64,000 bases of DNA, taken from positions 1-64,000 of the forward strand of contig NZ_FNGW01000011.1 of the NCBI RefSeq assembly GCF_900103615.1. Reading direction: 5' to 3'. A program made the position numbers and the translations under genes. Below are positions 46,433-55,319 of the stretch, one piece after another. Every line of letters starts with the position of its first letter. The stretch's first letter is position 1. This DNA comes from Romboutsia lituseburensis DSM 797 (GTDB lineage Bacteria > Bacillota > Clostridia > Peptostreptococcales > Peptostreptococcaceae). The notes under the pieces were generated by a model. That model worked only from the letters and a program-made list of their open reading frames with translations, was not told the origin of the DNA and searched no databases.

Positions 46433-47371
46433 TTAACTAATTTTTATAATATCATCTACCTTACTCATTTTTTTATCTTGTAATTTTGGTTTCGTTGATA
46501 AATACCATTTATAAGTTTTTTTAAGTCCTTCTTTTAACAATACATTTGGTATATATAATCCATGCTCTATTAATTTATCTATATCTAAATTATAATCTAT
46601 ATTCCTAAATGGGAAATATTGTCTTTCCTCGAAATTAACATTGTTTATATCTACTAACTTTACTATTGGAGATTTTTTTACTACTTCTCCACATGTCTGT
46701 ATCAGATCATTCCATGATATAAGTTGGGGGTTTGTTACATTGTAGGCTTCTCTTACTCTATCATTATGAGTTAAACTTTCTAAAACTTTTACTAAATCAT
46801 CAATATATATAAATTGAGTACTGACATTCTTTCCATGTGGAACTGGTATCTTCTTTTCTTGTAAGATTCTTTCGAAAAAATAAATTTCTCTGTAAAGATT
46901 ATTATTGGGTCCGTAAATATATGTAGGTCTAATAATTATATATGGTATATCACTGTTAATTATATAATCTTCTGCTTCTTTTTTATCAAGACCATATTTT
47001 CCCCAATTTTTATTTTCTCCCTTTTCATTGTCTTCTCTAGCTTGTTTACTACTATCTTTATATACAGCACCAGATGATAAAACTACATATTTTTTAAGAT
47101 TTTTTAAATTTATACATCGTATCAAATTTTTTATATCATCCTTTGAATATGCAGTCATATCATATATATATTCATAAGATTTTTTGCTTAATATTTTCTT
47201 TAGATGAGATATATCATCTCTATCGCAAAGAAAATGTTTTCCTAAGCCTTTTAATTTTACTTCCTTTTTTCCTTTTGTAAGTATATCTACTTTATATCCA
47301 CATTTTATTAAATATTCGGCTAACGCAGAACCTATGAAGTCATTTCCACCCATAACTAAAATTGATTTCAT
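46433..47371 (-). CDS. NAD-dependent epimerase/dehydratase (extended SDR)
   Basis: The 312-residue protein has an N-terminal Rossmann motif GGNDFIGSALAEYL (about 8-21), YKDSSKQ, and an active-site-like YGLDKKEAE (Tyr-x-x-x-Lys, about 136-144). IIRPTYIYGP follows. It belongs with sugar-nucleotide or isoprenoid-linked SDRs; the substrate is unknown. AAAGGGG precedes the ATG. It lies 111 nt downstream of the CrtN-like gene in the same direction and shares the downstream terminator, so the two may act together. Confidence 0.8.
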   Translation of the reverse strand: MKSILVMGGNDFIGSALAEYLIKCGYKVDILTKGKKEVKLKGLGKHFLCDRDDISHLKKILSKKSYEYIYDMTAYSKDDIKNLIRCINLKNLKKYVVLSSGAVYKDSSKQAREDNEKGENKNWGKYGLDKKEAEDYIINSDIPYIIIRPTYIYGPNNNLYREIYFFERILQEKKIPVPHGKNVSTQFIYIDDLVKVLESLTHNDRVREAYNVTNPQLISWNDLIQTCGEVVKKSPIVKLVDINNVNFEERQYFPFRNIDYNLDIDKLIEHGLYIPNVLLKEGLKKTYKWYLSTKPKLQDKKMSKVDDIIKIS

Positions 47372-47482
47372 ATATAAATTTCCCCTTTCTAAAATAGCCT
47401 CCGATACAATATTAGCACATTTTCAAACTATATACATTACTTATTTCAGCATAAAAAATTATCATAAATTAATATAATTTTT

Positions 47483-48967
47483 TTATATTTTACATTTATA
47501 TATATCATCTTGTATAAGTTTTGTTAAAATCTTAGTTCCCTCTATTATTACTGATACACCATTGCCAGGATGCGTAGATGAACCTATAAAATACAATCCT
47601 TTAGTATCTTCATCTTTTAAATGAGGTCTAAAATAAGTTGTCTGATTTAATTTATGACTAATCCCAAATGCAGTCCCATTATAAGAGTTAAACTTATGCT
47701 TTAATTGTATTGGTGTTAAGTATGATTCATATAATATATTTTCTTTTAAATCTTCTAAGCCATTTATTTTTTCTATTTCTTTTAGTATCATATTTCTAAA
47801 TTTATTTATGTTCTTCTTGTCCCATTTTACTTTTTTATATTGTAAATTTGGAACTCTAACCATAATATTTAATATACTTTCAAATTTCCCTGATATAGAG
47901 TCATCTATTTTACTCGGATAATATAAATATAATGATGGATGTTCTGGCATTTCTCCTTTAAAAGGCATTTGTATATTTTCTTTAAATTCTTCACCTATAT
48001 ATATATTGTGTACTTGTAGATTATTATACTTTTTGTTTAATCCTAAATACATTATAAATACAGAGCATGAATAATCTTCTTTATTTACTTTAAGACACTT
48101 TTTCTTATTATTTAAAAGATGATTAATAGCATAAGGATAATCTGCATTGCAAACAACTATATCGGATTTAAAATCACCTTTTTCACTTATTACTCCTTTA
48201 ACTTTATTGTTGATTATCATTATTTTCTCAACAGTAGTATTAGTTTGTATATTACCACCTAAATCATAAATTAATTTTTCAAGAGCTTCTATATATTTAT
48301 AAAATCCTCCTTTTATATACCACAAACCATAAACATGAGATATTGCAGGTATTAATGAATATATATTTGAATTTTTATAAGGATTTACTCCTATATACAT
48401 AGATTGAAATATCATGTAATTTATTATTTGCTCATTTCTAATTACACTATTTAAATATTTACTATTGCTTTTAAATGGAGATATACTCATAAATTCTTTA
48501 ATAAGTTTTTTATTAGATACTTCTGTTGCATCAATCATAGGTTCGTTTAGAAAATATTTTTTACTAACTAAATATTTTTCTAAAGATTTAGTTAAAAAGT
48601 TTAAATATCGTATAGGTAGTTTATATTCTATACCCTCTAAAGTTTTTACCATTTTACCTAAATCACTATAAAAGTTATATTTTTCTCCACTAGCATAATT
48701 AACACCATATATAGGATCTATTTTTAGTAATTCAAAATAATCTCTATAATCTTTACCAGCATATTCAAAAATTTCTGTATAAATTTGAGGTGTCATCAAT
48801 ATAGATGCAGTTAAATCAAATCTTGCTCCATTTTTAAATTTAGCATTTACTTTTCCACCTATTCTAGGCTCTTTTTCCAGCACTGTAACTTCATATCCTT
48901 GTTTTAACAATCTAACAGCAGTACAAAGACCTCCAATTCCGCCACCTACTACAATTACTTTTCTCAT
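47483..48967 (-). CDS. CrtI/CrtN-family FAD-dependent desaturase
   Basis: The 494-residue protein starts with the FAD dinucleotide fold VIVVGGGIGGLCTAVRLL (about 4-21), then EKEPRIGGKV. It ends with the family C-terminal motif FIGSSTHPGNGVSVIIEG (about 464-481). These are hallmarks of phytoene and dehydrosqualene desaturases. No crtM/crtB synthase is in the window, so the substrate is uncertain. It could be a C30 carotenoid or another polyprenyl or redox substrate. Its promoter region holds a 21-bp dyad resembling a repressor site. Confidence 0.85.
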   Translation of the reverse strand: MRKVIVVGGGIGGLCTAVRLLKQGYEVTVLEKEPRIGGKVNAKFKNGARFDLTASILMTPQIYTEIFEYAGKDYRDYFELLKIDPIYGVNYASGEKYNFYSDLGKMVKTLEGIEYKLPIRYLNFLTKSLEKYLVSKKYFLNEPMIDATEVSNKKLIKEFMSISPFKSNSKYLNSVIRNEQIINYMIFQSMYIGVNPYKNSNIYSLIPAISHVYGLWYIKGGFYKYIEALEKLIYDLGGNIQTNTTVEKIMIINNKVKGVISEKGDFKSDIVVCNADYPYAINHLLNNKKKCLKVNKEDYSCSVFIMYLGLNKKYNNLQVHNIYIGEEFKENIQMPFKGEMPEHPSLYLYYPSKIDDSISGKFESILNIMVRVPNLQYKKVKWDKKNINKFRNMILKEIEKINGLEDLKENILYESYLTPIQLKHKFNSYNGTAFGISHKLNQTTYFRPHLKDEDTKGLYFIGSSTHPGNGVSVIIEGTKILTKLIQDDIYKCKI

Positions 48968-48986
48968 AGTATAACACTCCCTTAAA

Positions 48987-49007
48987 ACTAACGTTATTAA
49001 TGTTAGT
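48987..49007 (-). promoter_or_regulatory. 21-bp dyad operator before the CrtN-like gene
   Basis: ACTAACGTT-ATT-AATGTTAGT has 9-bp arms with one mismatch. It lies 20-40 nt before the start codon and downstream of a TTGAAA-containing promoter region. Size and symmetry suit a TetR-like or other dimeric repressor. No such regulator gene is adjacent. Confidence 0.5.
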
Positions 49008-49117
49008 ATTCCTAGTAACTCTATTATTATTTGAACTATTTTTTCAAAATAATAGACCTACAAATGTCACTTAATGAGATTCTTTGAGGCCTTTATAAAT
49101 ACATATATATTTTTTTA

Positions 49118-49525
49118 TTATATAGACACTATCTTGTCTATATTTATATTTATTTTCTTTTGTAACATATATAAAAGTACTGGTATATACATATAAGTTA
49201 AACATCCTTTTACATTAAATAATATTAATATTAATATACTCGATGAAACAATCGATGCTATAACAGATGTTTTATTACTTCTATTAAATACTTTCATCAT
49301 AATTCCAAACATTAAACCAAATATACATACCATTAGAGAAAATACTACAAAAATACTAAGTCCTTGTATTTGCTGCGGTATTTTTGGTATTGATGAATAT
49401 CCAACAACAAAAACATATGTTAATACTCCAAATATAATATAGGTTTTGCCCATAGATTTCTTTTTAAATAAAAGTAATACTGTAAACGCAAAATAAAAAC
49501 AACTTAAGAAACTGACTAATCCCAT
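49118..49525 (-). CDS. four-span membrane protein of unknown function
   Basis: The 135-residue protein has about four hydrophobic segments (roughly residues 3-20, 27-44, 55-76, 87-120) and short basic loops. I recognise no family. I prefer the ATG at 49523-49525 because AGGTGA lies 5 nt upstream and inside the GTG-extended frame. It lies about 150 nt upstream of the CrtN-like gene, in the same direction. A dyad and probable promoter in between suggest separate control. A shared lipid or envelope role is only a guess. Confidence 0.65.
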   Translation of the reverse strand: MGLVSFLSCFYFAFTVLLLFKKKSMGKTYIIFGVLTYVFVVGYSSIPKIPQQIQGLSIFVVFSLMVCIFGLMFGIMMKVFNRSNKTSVIASIVSSSILILILFNVKGCLTYMYIPVLLYMLQKKININIDKIVSI

Positions 49526-49576
49526 ATGACTCACCTATCCTTACTATAAATCTTTATCATTGAATTTATTTTTATA

Positions 49577-49621
49577 AAAACAAAACCACAAAGCTATTTT
49601 TAAGCCTTATGGTTTTGTTTT
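49577..49621 (-). terminator. intrinsic terminator of the arginine deiminase operon
   Basis: Outer arms AAAACAAAACCA and complement (49577-49588 with 49610-49621) enclose a second stem with G-U pairs. A T-rich tail follows on the minus strand, beyond the antiporter stop. Confidence 0.82.
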
Positions 49622-49654
49622 ATAAATATTTTACAAGGTATATTTATTTTAAAA

Positions 49655-51190
49655 TTATAACACCATAGACCCAGCAGCTAATATAATTATAGTTGCTACG
49701 AATATTAAAGCTAATAATTTAGTTACAAACTTAACCCATGTAGCATAGTCTATTTTTGCAATTGCAAGACCTCCCATAACAACTCCTGACGTTGGAGTTA
49801 CTAAGTTTACTATACCACTACCTGCACAGAATGCAGAAACTATTATTTCTGGTGCAATATTTAACTTTTGAGCTAGTGGTGCAAATATTGGCATAGAAAC
49901 TGATGCTAATCCTGAAGTAGATGGTATTAAGAATGATAATGCTATGTATATAAGATAAGCCATATTAGCAAATAACATACCAGATACTCCACTTAATACT
50001 CCAGATGCTTTGTCTAGTATGTATAAGTCAAGACCAGAGTTTGCCATCATGAAAGATACCCCTCTTGATATACCAACAACTAAAGCAACACCAACCATAT
50101 CAGCACATCCATTTATAAATGAACCAACTATATCTTCTTCAGACATTCTGTAAACTATACCTATTAAAACAGACATTAAGAAGAACCATATTGTTAATTC
50201 AGGGAACCACCATCCTCCTAATGGAGAACCATTGAACCATGCTGTAGTATTTTCAAATATAGTTACTCCGAAATTACTCCATGGTATAACACTCATTATC
50301 ATAACTGCAAAAGATAATGCAAATAATACTAAAACAAATTTTCTTTTTCCATCTAGCTCTAATATTTCTTCTGAATCATTACTAAATGCATCATGAGCTG
50401 CATCTAATTCACCCTTAGATAATATTGTAGCATTTTTATCTGCATAAACTTTTTTAGCATACTTCATAACATATATTATTGAAATTATTAAAGGTATTAA
50501 CCATAATGCAGCTCCTATTGCTATAGTAGTACCTTGATTTATTGTTACCCCAGCAGCTCCAGCAGCTGATACTGCAGCTCCTATTGCAAATGGGTTTACT
50601 GTTGATCCTAAACATCCTATACCACAACCAAGTAATAATGTAGCAGCCCCTACTAATGGGTCAAATCCTGCTGCCATCATAGTTGCAGTTATTAATGCGT
50701 AAAACGCTAAAGACTCTTCAGCCATACCATAAGATGTTCCACCTAAAGAGAATAAAAACATTAATACTGGTATAAGCATTAATTCTTTTCCTTTTAGTTT
50801 CTTAACAAGTGCTCCAACTCCTGCATCTAAAGCTCCTGTTTTTGTTACAACTCCTAGGAATCCACCTATTATAAGTACGAATAAAGCAACGTCTATTGCA
50901 CCTTTAACTTGCCCTTCGTTCCATACACTCATGTATGAACCGTCTGCATCATTAATTGTTTTAAGAGCACCTTCTACTCCATTTTCATCCATAGACTTTT
51001 GAATTTCGGCATCTAAGGCTACATCTTTTACCCCAACCATACCTGTTACTGGCGCCATAACTAGATCTGAAAGTTGAGCTTTCTTAACACCAGGTACAAC
51101 TTGAGTTATTAGTGCGATAGCTATCATTATTGCTAATAATACTGTATACGCAGATGGGAATTTAAACTTTTTCTTTTTGTCGTTTGACAT
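49655..51190 (-). CDS. YfcC/ArcD2-type amino acid antiporter, probably arginine-ornithine
   Basis: The 511-residue protein has about 12 membrane spans. It has the YfcC-family features GGFLGVVTKTGALDAGVGALVKKLKGKE and GGTSYGMAEES, and the C-terminal half VNLVTPTSGVVMGGLAIAKI. A large soluble loop lies near residues 55-90. In many Firmicutes such proteins exchange arginine for ornithine next to arcABC, and that is the inferred job here. AGGGGGAG precedes the ATG. It is the last gene of the operon. Confidence 0.86.
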   Translation of the reverse strand: MSNDKKKKFKFPSAYTVLLAIMIAIALITQVVPGVKKAQLSDLVMAPVTGMVGVKDVALDAEIQKSMDENGVEGALKTINDADGSYMSVWNEGQVKGAIDVALFVLIIGGFLGVVTKTGALDAGVGALVKKLKGKELMLIPVLMFLFSLGGTSYGMAEESLAFYALITATMMAAGFDPLVGAATLLLGCGIGCLGSTVNPFAIGAAVSAAGAAGVTINQGTTIAIGAALWLIPLIISIIYVMKYAKKVYADKNATILSKGELDAAHDAFSNDSEEILELDGKRKFVLVLFALSFAVMIMSVIPWSNFGVTIFENTTAWFNGSPLGGWWFPELTIWFFLMSVLIGIVYRMSEEDIVGSFINGCADMVGVALVVGISRGVSFMMANSGLDLYILDKASGVLSGVSGMLFANMAYLIYIALSFLIPSTSGLASVSMPIFAPLAQKLNIAPEIIVSAFCAGSGIVNLVTPTSGVVMGGLAIAKIDYATWVKFVTKLLALIFVATIIILAAGSMVL

Positions 51191-51325
51191 TACATGTCTC
51201 CCCCTTTGGTTATAATTTGTCTATTATTTTTAAAGAGCCTCACTCTATTAAAAATCCCCGTTACTATGCAAAACATATTAAATTTTATATAATTCTTACT
51301 TTAATTTATAATACCATCTTATCTA

Positions 51326-51367
51326 AATAAAGGAAATATTATCCTGTCAGATAACATTTCCTTTATT
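51326..51367 (-). terminator. hairpin / partial terminator between arcC and the antiporter gene
   Basis: The stem AATAAAGGAAAT pairs with ATTTCCTTTATT (51326-51337 with 51356-51367) and continues with inner TTATC/GATAA. It begins about 14 nt after the arcC stop. The T-tail on the minus strand is short, so partial read-through into the antiporter gene is likely. Confidence 0.65.
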
Positions 51368-51380
51368 ATTTATTATTTTA

Positions 51381-52337
51381 TTATGCGTTGCATATTTCAT
51401 CTTCTTTGCATATTATAGTTCCTGTAGTTCCGTGTAAAGCTTCTTTAGCTTTTTCTAATGAAGTTATTAAAGCTTTTCCGTTAGATGAAGATTCTACGAA
51501 ATCTACACAAGCTTCTACTTTAGGTAACATAGAACCTGGTGCAAAATGTCCTTCTTCTATATATTTAGCAGCTTGTTCTAAGTTTATAGATGCTAAAGCT
51601 TCTTGGTTTGGTTTGTTGAAGTTTATACAAACTCTATCTACTGCAGTTAATATTACTAACATTTCAGCATCAAGGTCTTTAGCTAATTTAGCACTTGATT
51701 TATCTTTGTCTATAACAGCAGCTACACCGTGTAATGATCCATCTTCTTTTTCTATTACTGGTATACCACCACCACCAACAGTGATTACTATACTTCCGTT
51801 GTCAACTAATTGCTTAACTGTTTCTAATTCAACTATTTTTTGTGGTTGTGGAGAAGCAACAACTCTTCTGTATCCTCTTCCAGCATCTTCTACAAATGTA
51901 AATCCTTTTTCAGCAGCTATTTTATCAGCTTCTTCTTTAGTGTAGAACATACCTACTGGCTTAGTTAAGTTTTTGAAAGCATCATCATTTTCATCAACTA
52001 CAACTTGAGTTACTATAGATGCAACATTTTTATTTAATTTTCTAGCATTTAATTCATTTTTTATAGATTGTTGTAAGTGGTATCCTATATATCCTTGACT
52101 CATTGATCCACATTCAGCAAATGGCATACTTGGAGTATTTGCTCCATTATTAGCTGCAAAGTCCATTGCTAAGTTTATCATACCAACTTGAGGTCCATTT
52201 CCATGTCCAACTATTACGTTGTAACCTTCTTCTGATAAATCCACTATTGTTTTTGCTGTTTGCTTAACTAATTCTAATTGTTCTTCCGGATTGTTTCCTA
52301 GTGCATTTCCCCCTAAGGCGATAACTAATCTCTTCAT
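51381..52337 (-). CDS. arcC: carbamate kinase
   Basis: ArcC converts carbamoyl phosphate and ADP to ATP, ammonia and CO2, the energy-yielding step of arginine fermentation. The 318-residue amino acid kinase fold shows VIALGGNALG (about 4-13) and VGHGNGPQVG (about 44-53). VITVGGGGIPV and the late AEMLVILTAVD with the family Asp follow. AAGGGAG precedes the ATG. It is third in the arc operon, after ornithine carbamoyltransferase. Confidence 0.97.
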   Translation of the reverse strand: MKRLVIALGGNALGNNPEEQLELVKQTAKTIVDLSEEGYNVIVGHGNGPQVGMINLAMDFAANNGANTPSMPFAECGSMSQGYIGYHLQQSIKNELNARKLNKNVASIVTQVVVDENDDAFKNLTKPVGMFYTKEEADKIAAEKGFTFVEDAGRGYRRVVASPQPQKIVELETVKQLVDNGSIVITVGGGGIPVIEKEDGSLHGVAAVIDKDKSSAKLAKDLDAEMLVILTAVDRVCINFNKPNQEALASINLEQAAKYIEEGHFAPGSMLPKVEACVDFVESSSNGKALITSLEKAKEALHGTTGTIICKEDEICNA

Positions 52338-52378
52338 AATATGTCTCCCTTACTATTAATTATATTTTAGATAAATAT

Positions 52379-52416
52379 AACCCCCATCTATATTTTCCGA
52401 TAACAAAATGGGGGTT
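52379..52416 (-). repeat. G/C-armed hairpin between the ornithine carbamoyltransferase and arcC genes
   Basis: AACCCCCAT (52379-52387) pairs with ATGGGGGTT (52408-52416) across a 20-nt loop, a rare GC-rich structure here. No clear T-run follows, so it is more likely an mRNA-processing or stability element than a terminator. A further small stem (CTAC/GTAG plus CAC/GTG) lies near 52485-52512. Confidence 0.6.
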
Positions 52417-52538
52417 ACTTAATTTCTTATACAACTTTTACTATACTAAACCACCATCTCAATGTTTAACTAATCAATTTAATGAGCGTCTACACACCTG
52501 ACAGTGGTAGTTTCCTTAACTTAATTTCCTACTAAAGA

Positions 52539-53534
52539 TTATTGTCCTATAGTAGAAGCCATTATAGCTTTTATAGTATGCATTCTGTTTTCTGCTTCAT
52601 CAAATACAACAGATTGTTTAGATTCAAATACTTCATCAGTAACTTCCATTTCAGTTATACCGAATTTTTCACCCATTTCTGCTCCTACCTTAGTTTTTAG
52701 GTCGTGGAATGCAGGTAAACAGTGCATGAATATAGCTTCTGGATTAGCATTATCCATAACAGCTTTGTTAACTTGGAATGGCATTAATTGCTTGATTCTA
52801 GCTTCCCAAACTTCAGCTGGTTCTCCCATAGATACCCAAACGTCAGTGTATATAACGTCAGCATTCTTAGTTCCTGCCATAACATCTTCAGTTAATGTTA
52901 TAGTACATCCGTTTTCAGCAGCTATTTCTTTACAAGTAGCAACTAATTCATCAGCTGGGAATAATTCTTTTGGAGCACAAGCTGTGAAGTTTAATCCCAT
53001 CTTAGCACAAGCAACCATTAAAGAGTTACCCATGTTATTTCTAGCATCTCCCATGTAAACAAAGTTTACACCTTTTAATCTTCCTAATTTTTCTTCTATA
53101 GTTAATAAGTCAGCTATCATTTGAGTTGGATGGAATTCATCTGTTAATCCGTTCCATACTGGTACTCCAGCATGTGCAGCTAATTCTTCAACTATTTCTT
53201 GAGAGAATCCTCTGTATTCTATACCATCATACATTCTTCCTAAAACTCTAGCAGTATCTGCTATAGATTCTTTTTTACCCATTTGAGAACCAGTTGGTCC
53301 TAGGTAAGTAACACCCATTCCTAAGTCCATAGCTCCAACTTCGAATGAACATCTAGTTCTAGTTGAATCTTTTTCGAATAATATAACAACGTTTTTACCT
53401 TCTAAAGTTCTGTTTACTACACCAGCTCTTTTTAGGTCTTTTAAGTTTTTAGATAAATCTAATAAGTATCTTATCTCTGCACTTGAAAAGTCTAATAATT
53501 TTAAAAATGAACGTCCTCTTAAATTAACTGCCAT
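52539..53534 (-). CDS. arcB: ornithine carbamoyltransferase, catabolic
   Basis: In arginine fermentation the enzyme runs citrulline phosphorolysis to ornithine and carbamoyl phosphate. The 331-residue protein has the carbamoyl-phosphate site [12 protein letters not shown] (STRTR, about 54-65) and the ornithine-loop motifs [11 protein letters not shown] and [15 protein letters not shown] precedes the ATG. It would look the same as biosynthetic argF by motif; the position between arcA and arcC makes the catabolic role likely. Confidence 0.96.
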   Translation of the reverse strand: MAVNLRGRSFLKLLDFSSAEIRYLLDLSKNLKDLKRAGVVNRTLEGKNVVILFEKDSTRTRCSFEVGAMDLGMGVTYLGPTGSQMGKKESIADTARVLGRMYDGIEYRGFSQEIVEELAAHAGVPVWNGLTDEFHPTQMIADLLTIEEKLGRLKGVNFVYMGDARNNMGNSLMVACAKMGLNFTACAPKELFPADELVATCKEIAAENGCTITLTEDVMAGTKNADVIYTDVWVSMGEPAEVWEARIKQLMPFQVNKAVMDNANPEAIFMHCLPAFHDLKTKVGAEMGEKFGITEMEVTDEVFESKQSVVFDEAENRMHTIKAIMASTIGQ

Positions 53535-53602
53535 TGTAAAAACCCTCCTAATAAGTTATAATGAAAATATATTTTAAAATTTTAAAAGTTTACTATTTTT
53601 GG

Positions 53603-53647
53603 CTTCTTTAAAGGCTCTAGTTTCGAACCTTTAAAGAAGTTTTTTTT
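53603..53647 (+). terminator. rightward intrinsic terminator inside the arcA-arcB spacer
   Basis: A perfect 12-bp stem CTTCTTTAAAGG and complement (53603-53614 with 53628-53639) is followed by T8 on the plus strand, opposite to the arc genes. On the arc mRNA it would form a stable hairpin without a U-run. It suggests a plus-strand antisense RNA ending here, or an mRNA-processing hairpin. Confidence 0.75.
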
Positions 53648-53717
53648 ATCTATATATATATGTTTTATAAGGCGTTATTAAATATTAACTATTTATTAAT
53701 TAAATTTAATCTGTTTC

Positions 53718-54941
53718 TTATACTTCTCTAACTAGAGGCATTGACATACATCTTGGGCCCCCACGTCCTCTTGATAATTCACTTGATGGTATTACATGTA
53801 TTTTTATACCATTTTCTTCTAATAATCTGTTAGTGATGTAGTTTCTAGAGTAAACAACAACTTCACCTGGTTTTATACATAATGTATTTGAACCATCATT
53901 CCATTGCTCTCTATCTGCTATAACTTTATCTCCTCCACCACATTGGATTAATGTAACTTTTTCAACTCCAAGGTGTTTAGCTAATACAGTTTCTAATTCA
54001 GCATTAACTTCTACTATGTTTAATTCTCCTTCTACATCACCTTTAGTTATTTCGAATACTTGTAAAGGACCTTGTATTCCTGGATGTATAGTGAATTTAT
54101 CAACATCTATTTGAGTGAACACTGTATCTAAGTGCATCATTGCTCTATTGTTTGGTATGTTGAATGCTAATATAGTTTCTATTTCTTTGTTGTTGCTCTT
54201 ATAGAATATTTGCTTAGCTATATGTTCTATAGCAGGAGCTTCTGTTCTTTGAGATATACCTATAGCTAAAGCTTTTTCAGTAAGGTTTAATATATCTCCA
54301 CCTTCTATATGATATTCAAAGTTTCTATCGTAGAATCTTTCAACTTCACCTTTGAAATCTTTGTGATACTTGAATATATAGTCAGCATATATAGTTTCTC
54401 TGTTTCTTGTTACAGAGTACATTTTATTTAAACTTACACCTTCTCCTATACTTGCAAATGGATCTCTTGTGAAGTATAAGTTTGGCATTGGATCAGCAAC
54501 GAATGGATAATCATCTTGTGCTAAGTCAGATAAACTTTTCTTACCTAAAGCAGGTAATTCGTTTTTGTTTATACCAGCCATAGTTTTTCTTATTAATTCA
54601 TCGTTGTTATCTATTCTTTTTAAGAATTCATAAACATTTTTATGAAGTTCTGGGCTTGTTATTCCAGCTTCTTCTATAAATTGGTTTAAGAATTGTTCCT
54701 TTATTTCTTCATCAGCTATAACTTCAGCTGCTAATTCATGTAAGTAAACAACTTCAACCCCATTTTCTCTTAGAACCTCAGCAAATGCATCATGCTCTTG
54801 TTGAGCTACTTCTAAAAATGGAATATCATCAAATAATAATCTTTCAAGATACTCAGGTGTTAAGTTTTCTATTTCAGCACCTGGTCTATGAAGTAGAACT
54901 TTTTTAAGTGGCTTTATTTCACTTGTAACTTTTATTCCCAT
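53718..54941 (-). CDS. arcA: arginine deiminase
   Basis: ArcA converts arginine to citrulline and ammonia. The 407-residue protein has the family motifs [10 protein letters not shown] (about 158-167), [20 protein letters not shown] (catalytic His) and the terminal [12 protein letters not shown] with the nucleophilic Cys. The start is the ATG at 54939-54941 after GGAGAGGG; twelve upstream in-frame residues are excluded. It heads arcA-arcB-arcC-antiporter. Confidence 0.97.
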   Translation of the reverse strand: MGIKVTSEIKPLKKVLLHRPGAEIENLTPEYLERLLFDDIPFLEVAQQEHDAFAEVLRENGVEVVYLHELAAEVIADEEIKEQFLNQFIEEAGITSPELHKNVYEFLKRIDNNDELIRKTMAGINKNELPALGKKSLSDLAQDDYPFVADPMPNLYFTRDPFASIGEGVSLNKMYSVTRNRETIYADYIFKYHKDFKGEVERFYDRNFEYHIEGGDILNLTEKALAIGISQRTEAPAIEHIAKQIFYKSNNKEIETILAFNIPNNRAMMHLDTVFTQIDVDKFTIHPGIQGPLQVFEITKGDVEGELNIVEVNAELETVLAKHLGVEKVTLIQCGGGDKVIADREQWNDGSNTLCIKPGEVVVYSRNYITNRLLEENGIKIHVIPSSELSRGRGGPRCMSMPLVREV

Positions 54942-55319
54942 AGTTATTCCCTCTCCATCTGTTGAATTTTTTGTCATTTTAACTCGTTAACTGTCTTTTG
55001 CTGTGTTAACTTGTTGACAATTTAATCTTATACCATTTTTTTCTAAAAATCAATATATTTTTTTAAAAATTTATTTTTTATTATTTGAAAAAAACGTTTT
55101 TCTAAAAATTAAATAAAAAAGACTATATTTTTAAAAAAGTATATAACTATACCTTTTTATGGTTTTTTTCATAAAAAACCACGCTTTATTGTTTATTATT
55201 TAACATTGTAAACGTTATCATAAGACTTTTCTAGCTTATGATTTTTAATTTTCAAACATAAATTATAAATTTATTAAAAGCTTCATTAAATATTTCTTAT
55301 AACATGACTTAAGTTTAAG
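54942..55319 (-). other. arcA upstream regulatory region
   Basis: This 378-nt region holds the arcA leader. A possible promoter is TTGATT, 17 nt, TAAGAT, about 85-110 nt before the start. It also contains a near-perfect TGGTTTTTT/AAAAAACCA inverted repeat (about 55160-55182), a CcpA cre box (55207-55220) and the inverted repeat ATCATAAG/CTTATGAT (55217-55242). No ORF is convincing. Confidence 0.5.
55207..55220 (-). promoter_or_regulatory. CcpA cre box upstream of the arginine deiminase operon
   Basis: TGTAAACGTTATCA matches the Firmicute cre consensus TGWAANCGNTNWCA at all fixed positions. The only same-direction gene downstream is arcA, about 270 nt away. Carbon catabolite control of arginine fermentation is known in other Firmicutes; here it is inferred. 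Confidence 0.65.

Noticed and set aside
53615-53627. TTTCGAACC in the arcA-arcB spacer as a tRNA T-loop remnant
   Set aside because: No acceptor stem, D-arm or anticodon arm surrounds it. It is simply the loop of the rightward terminator.
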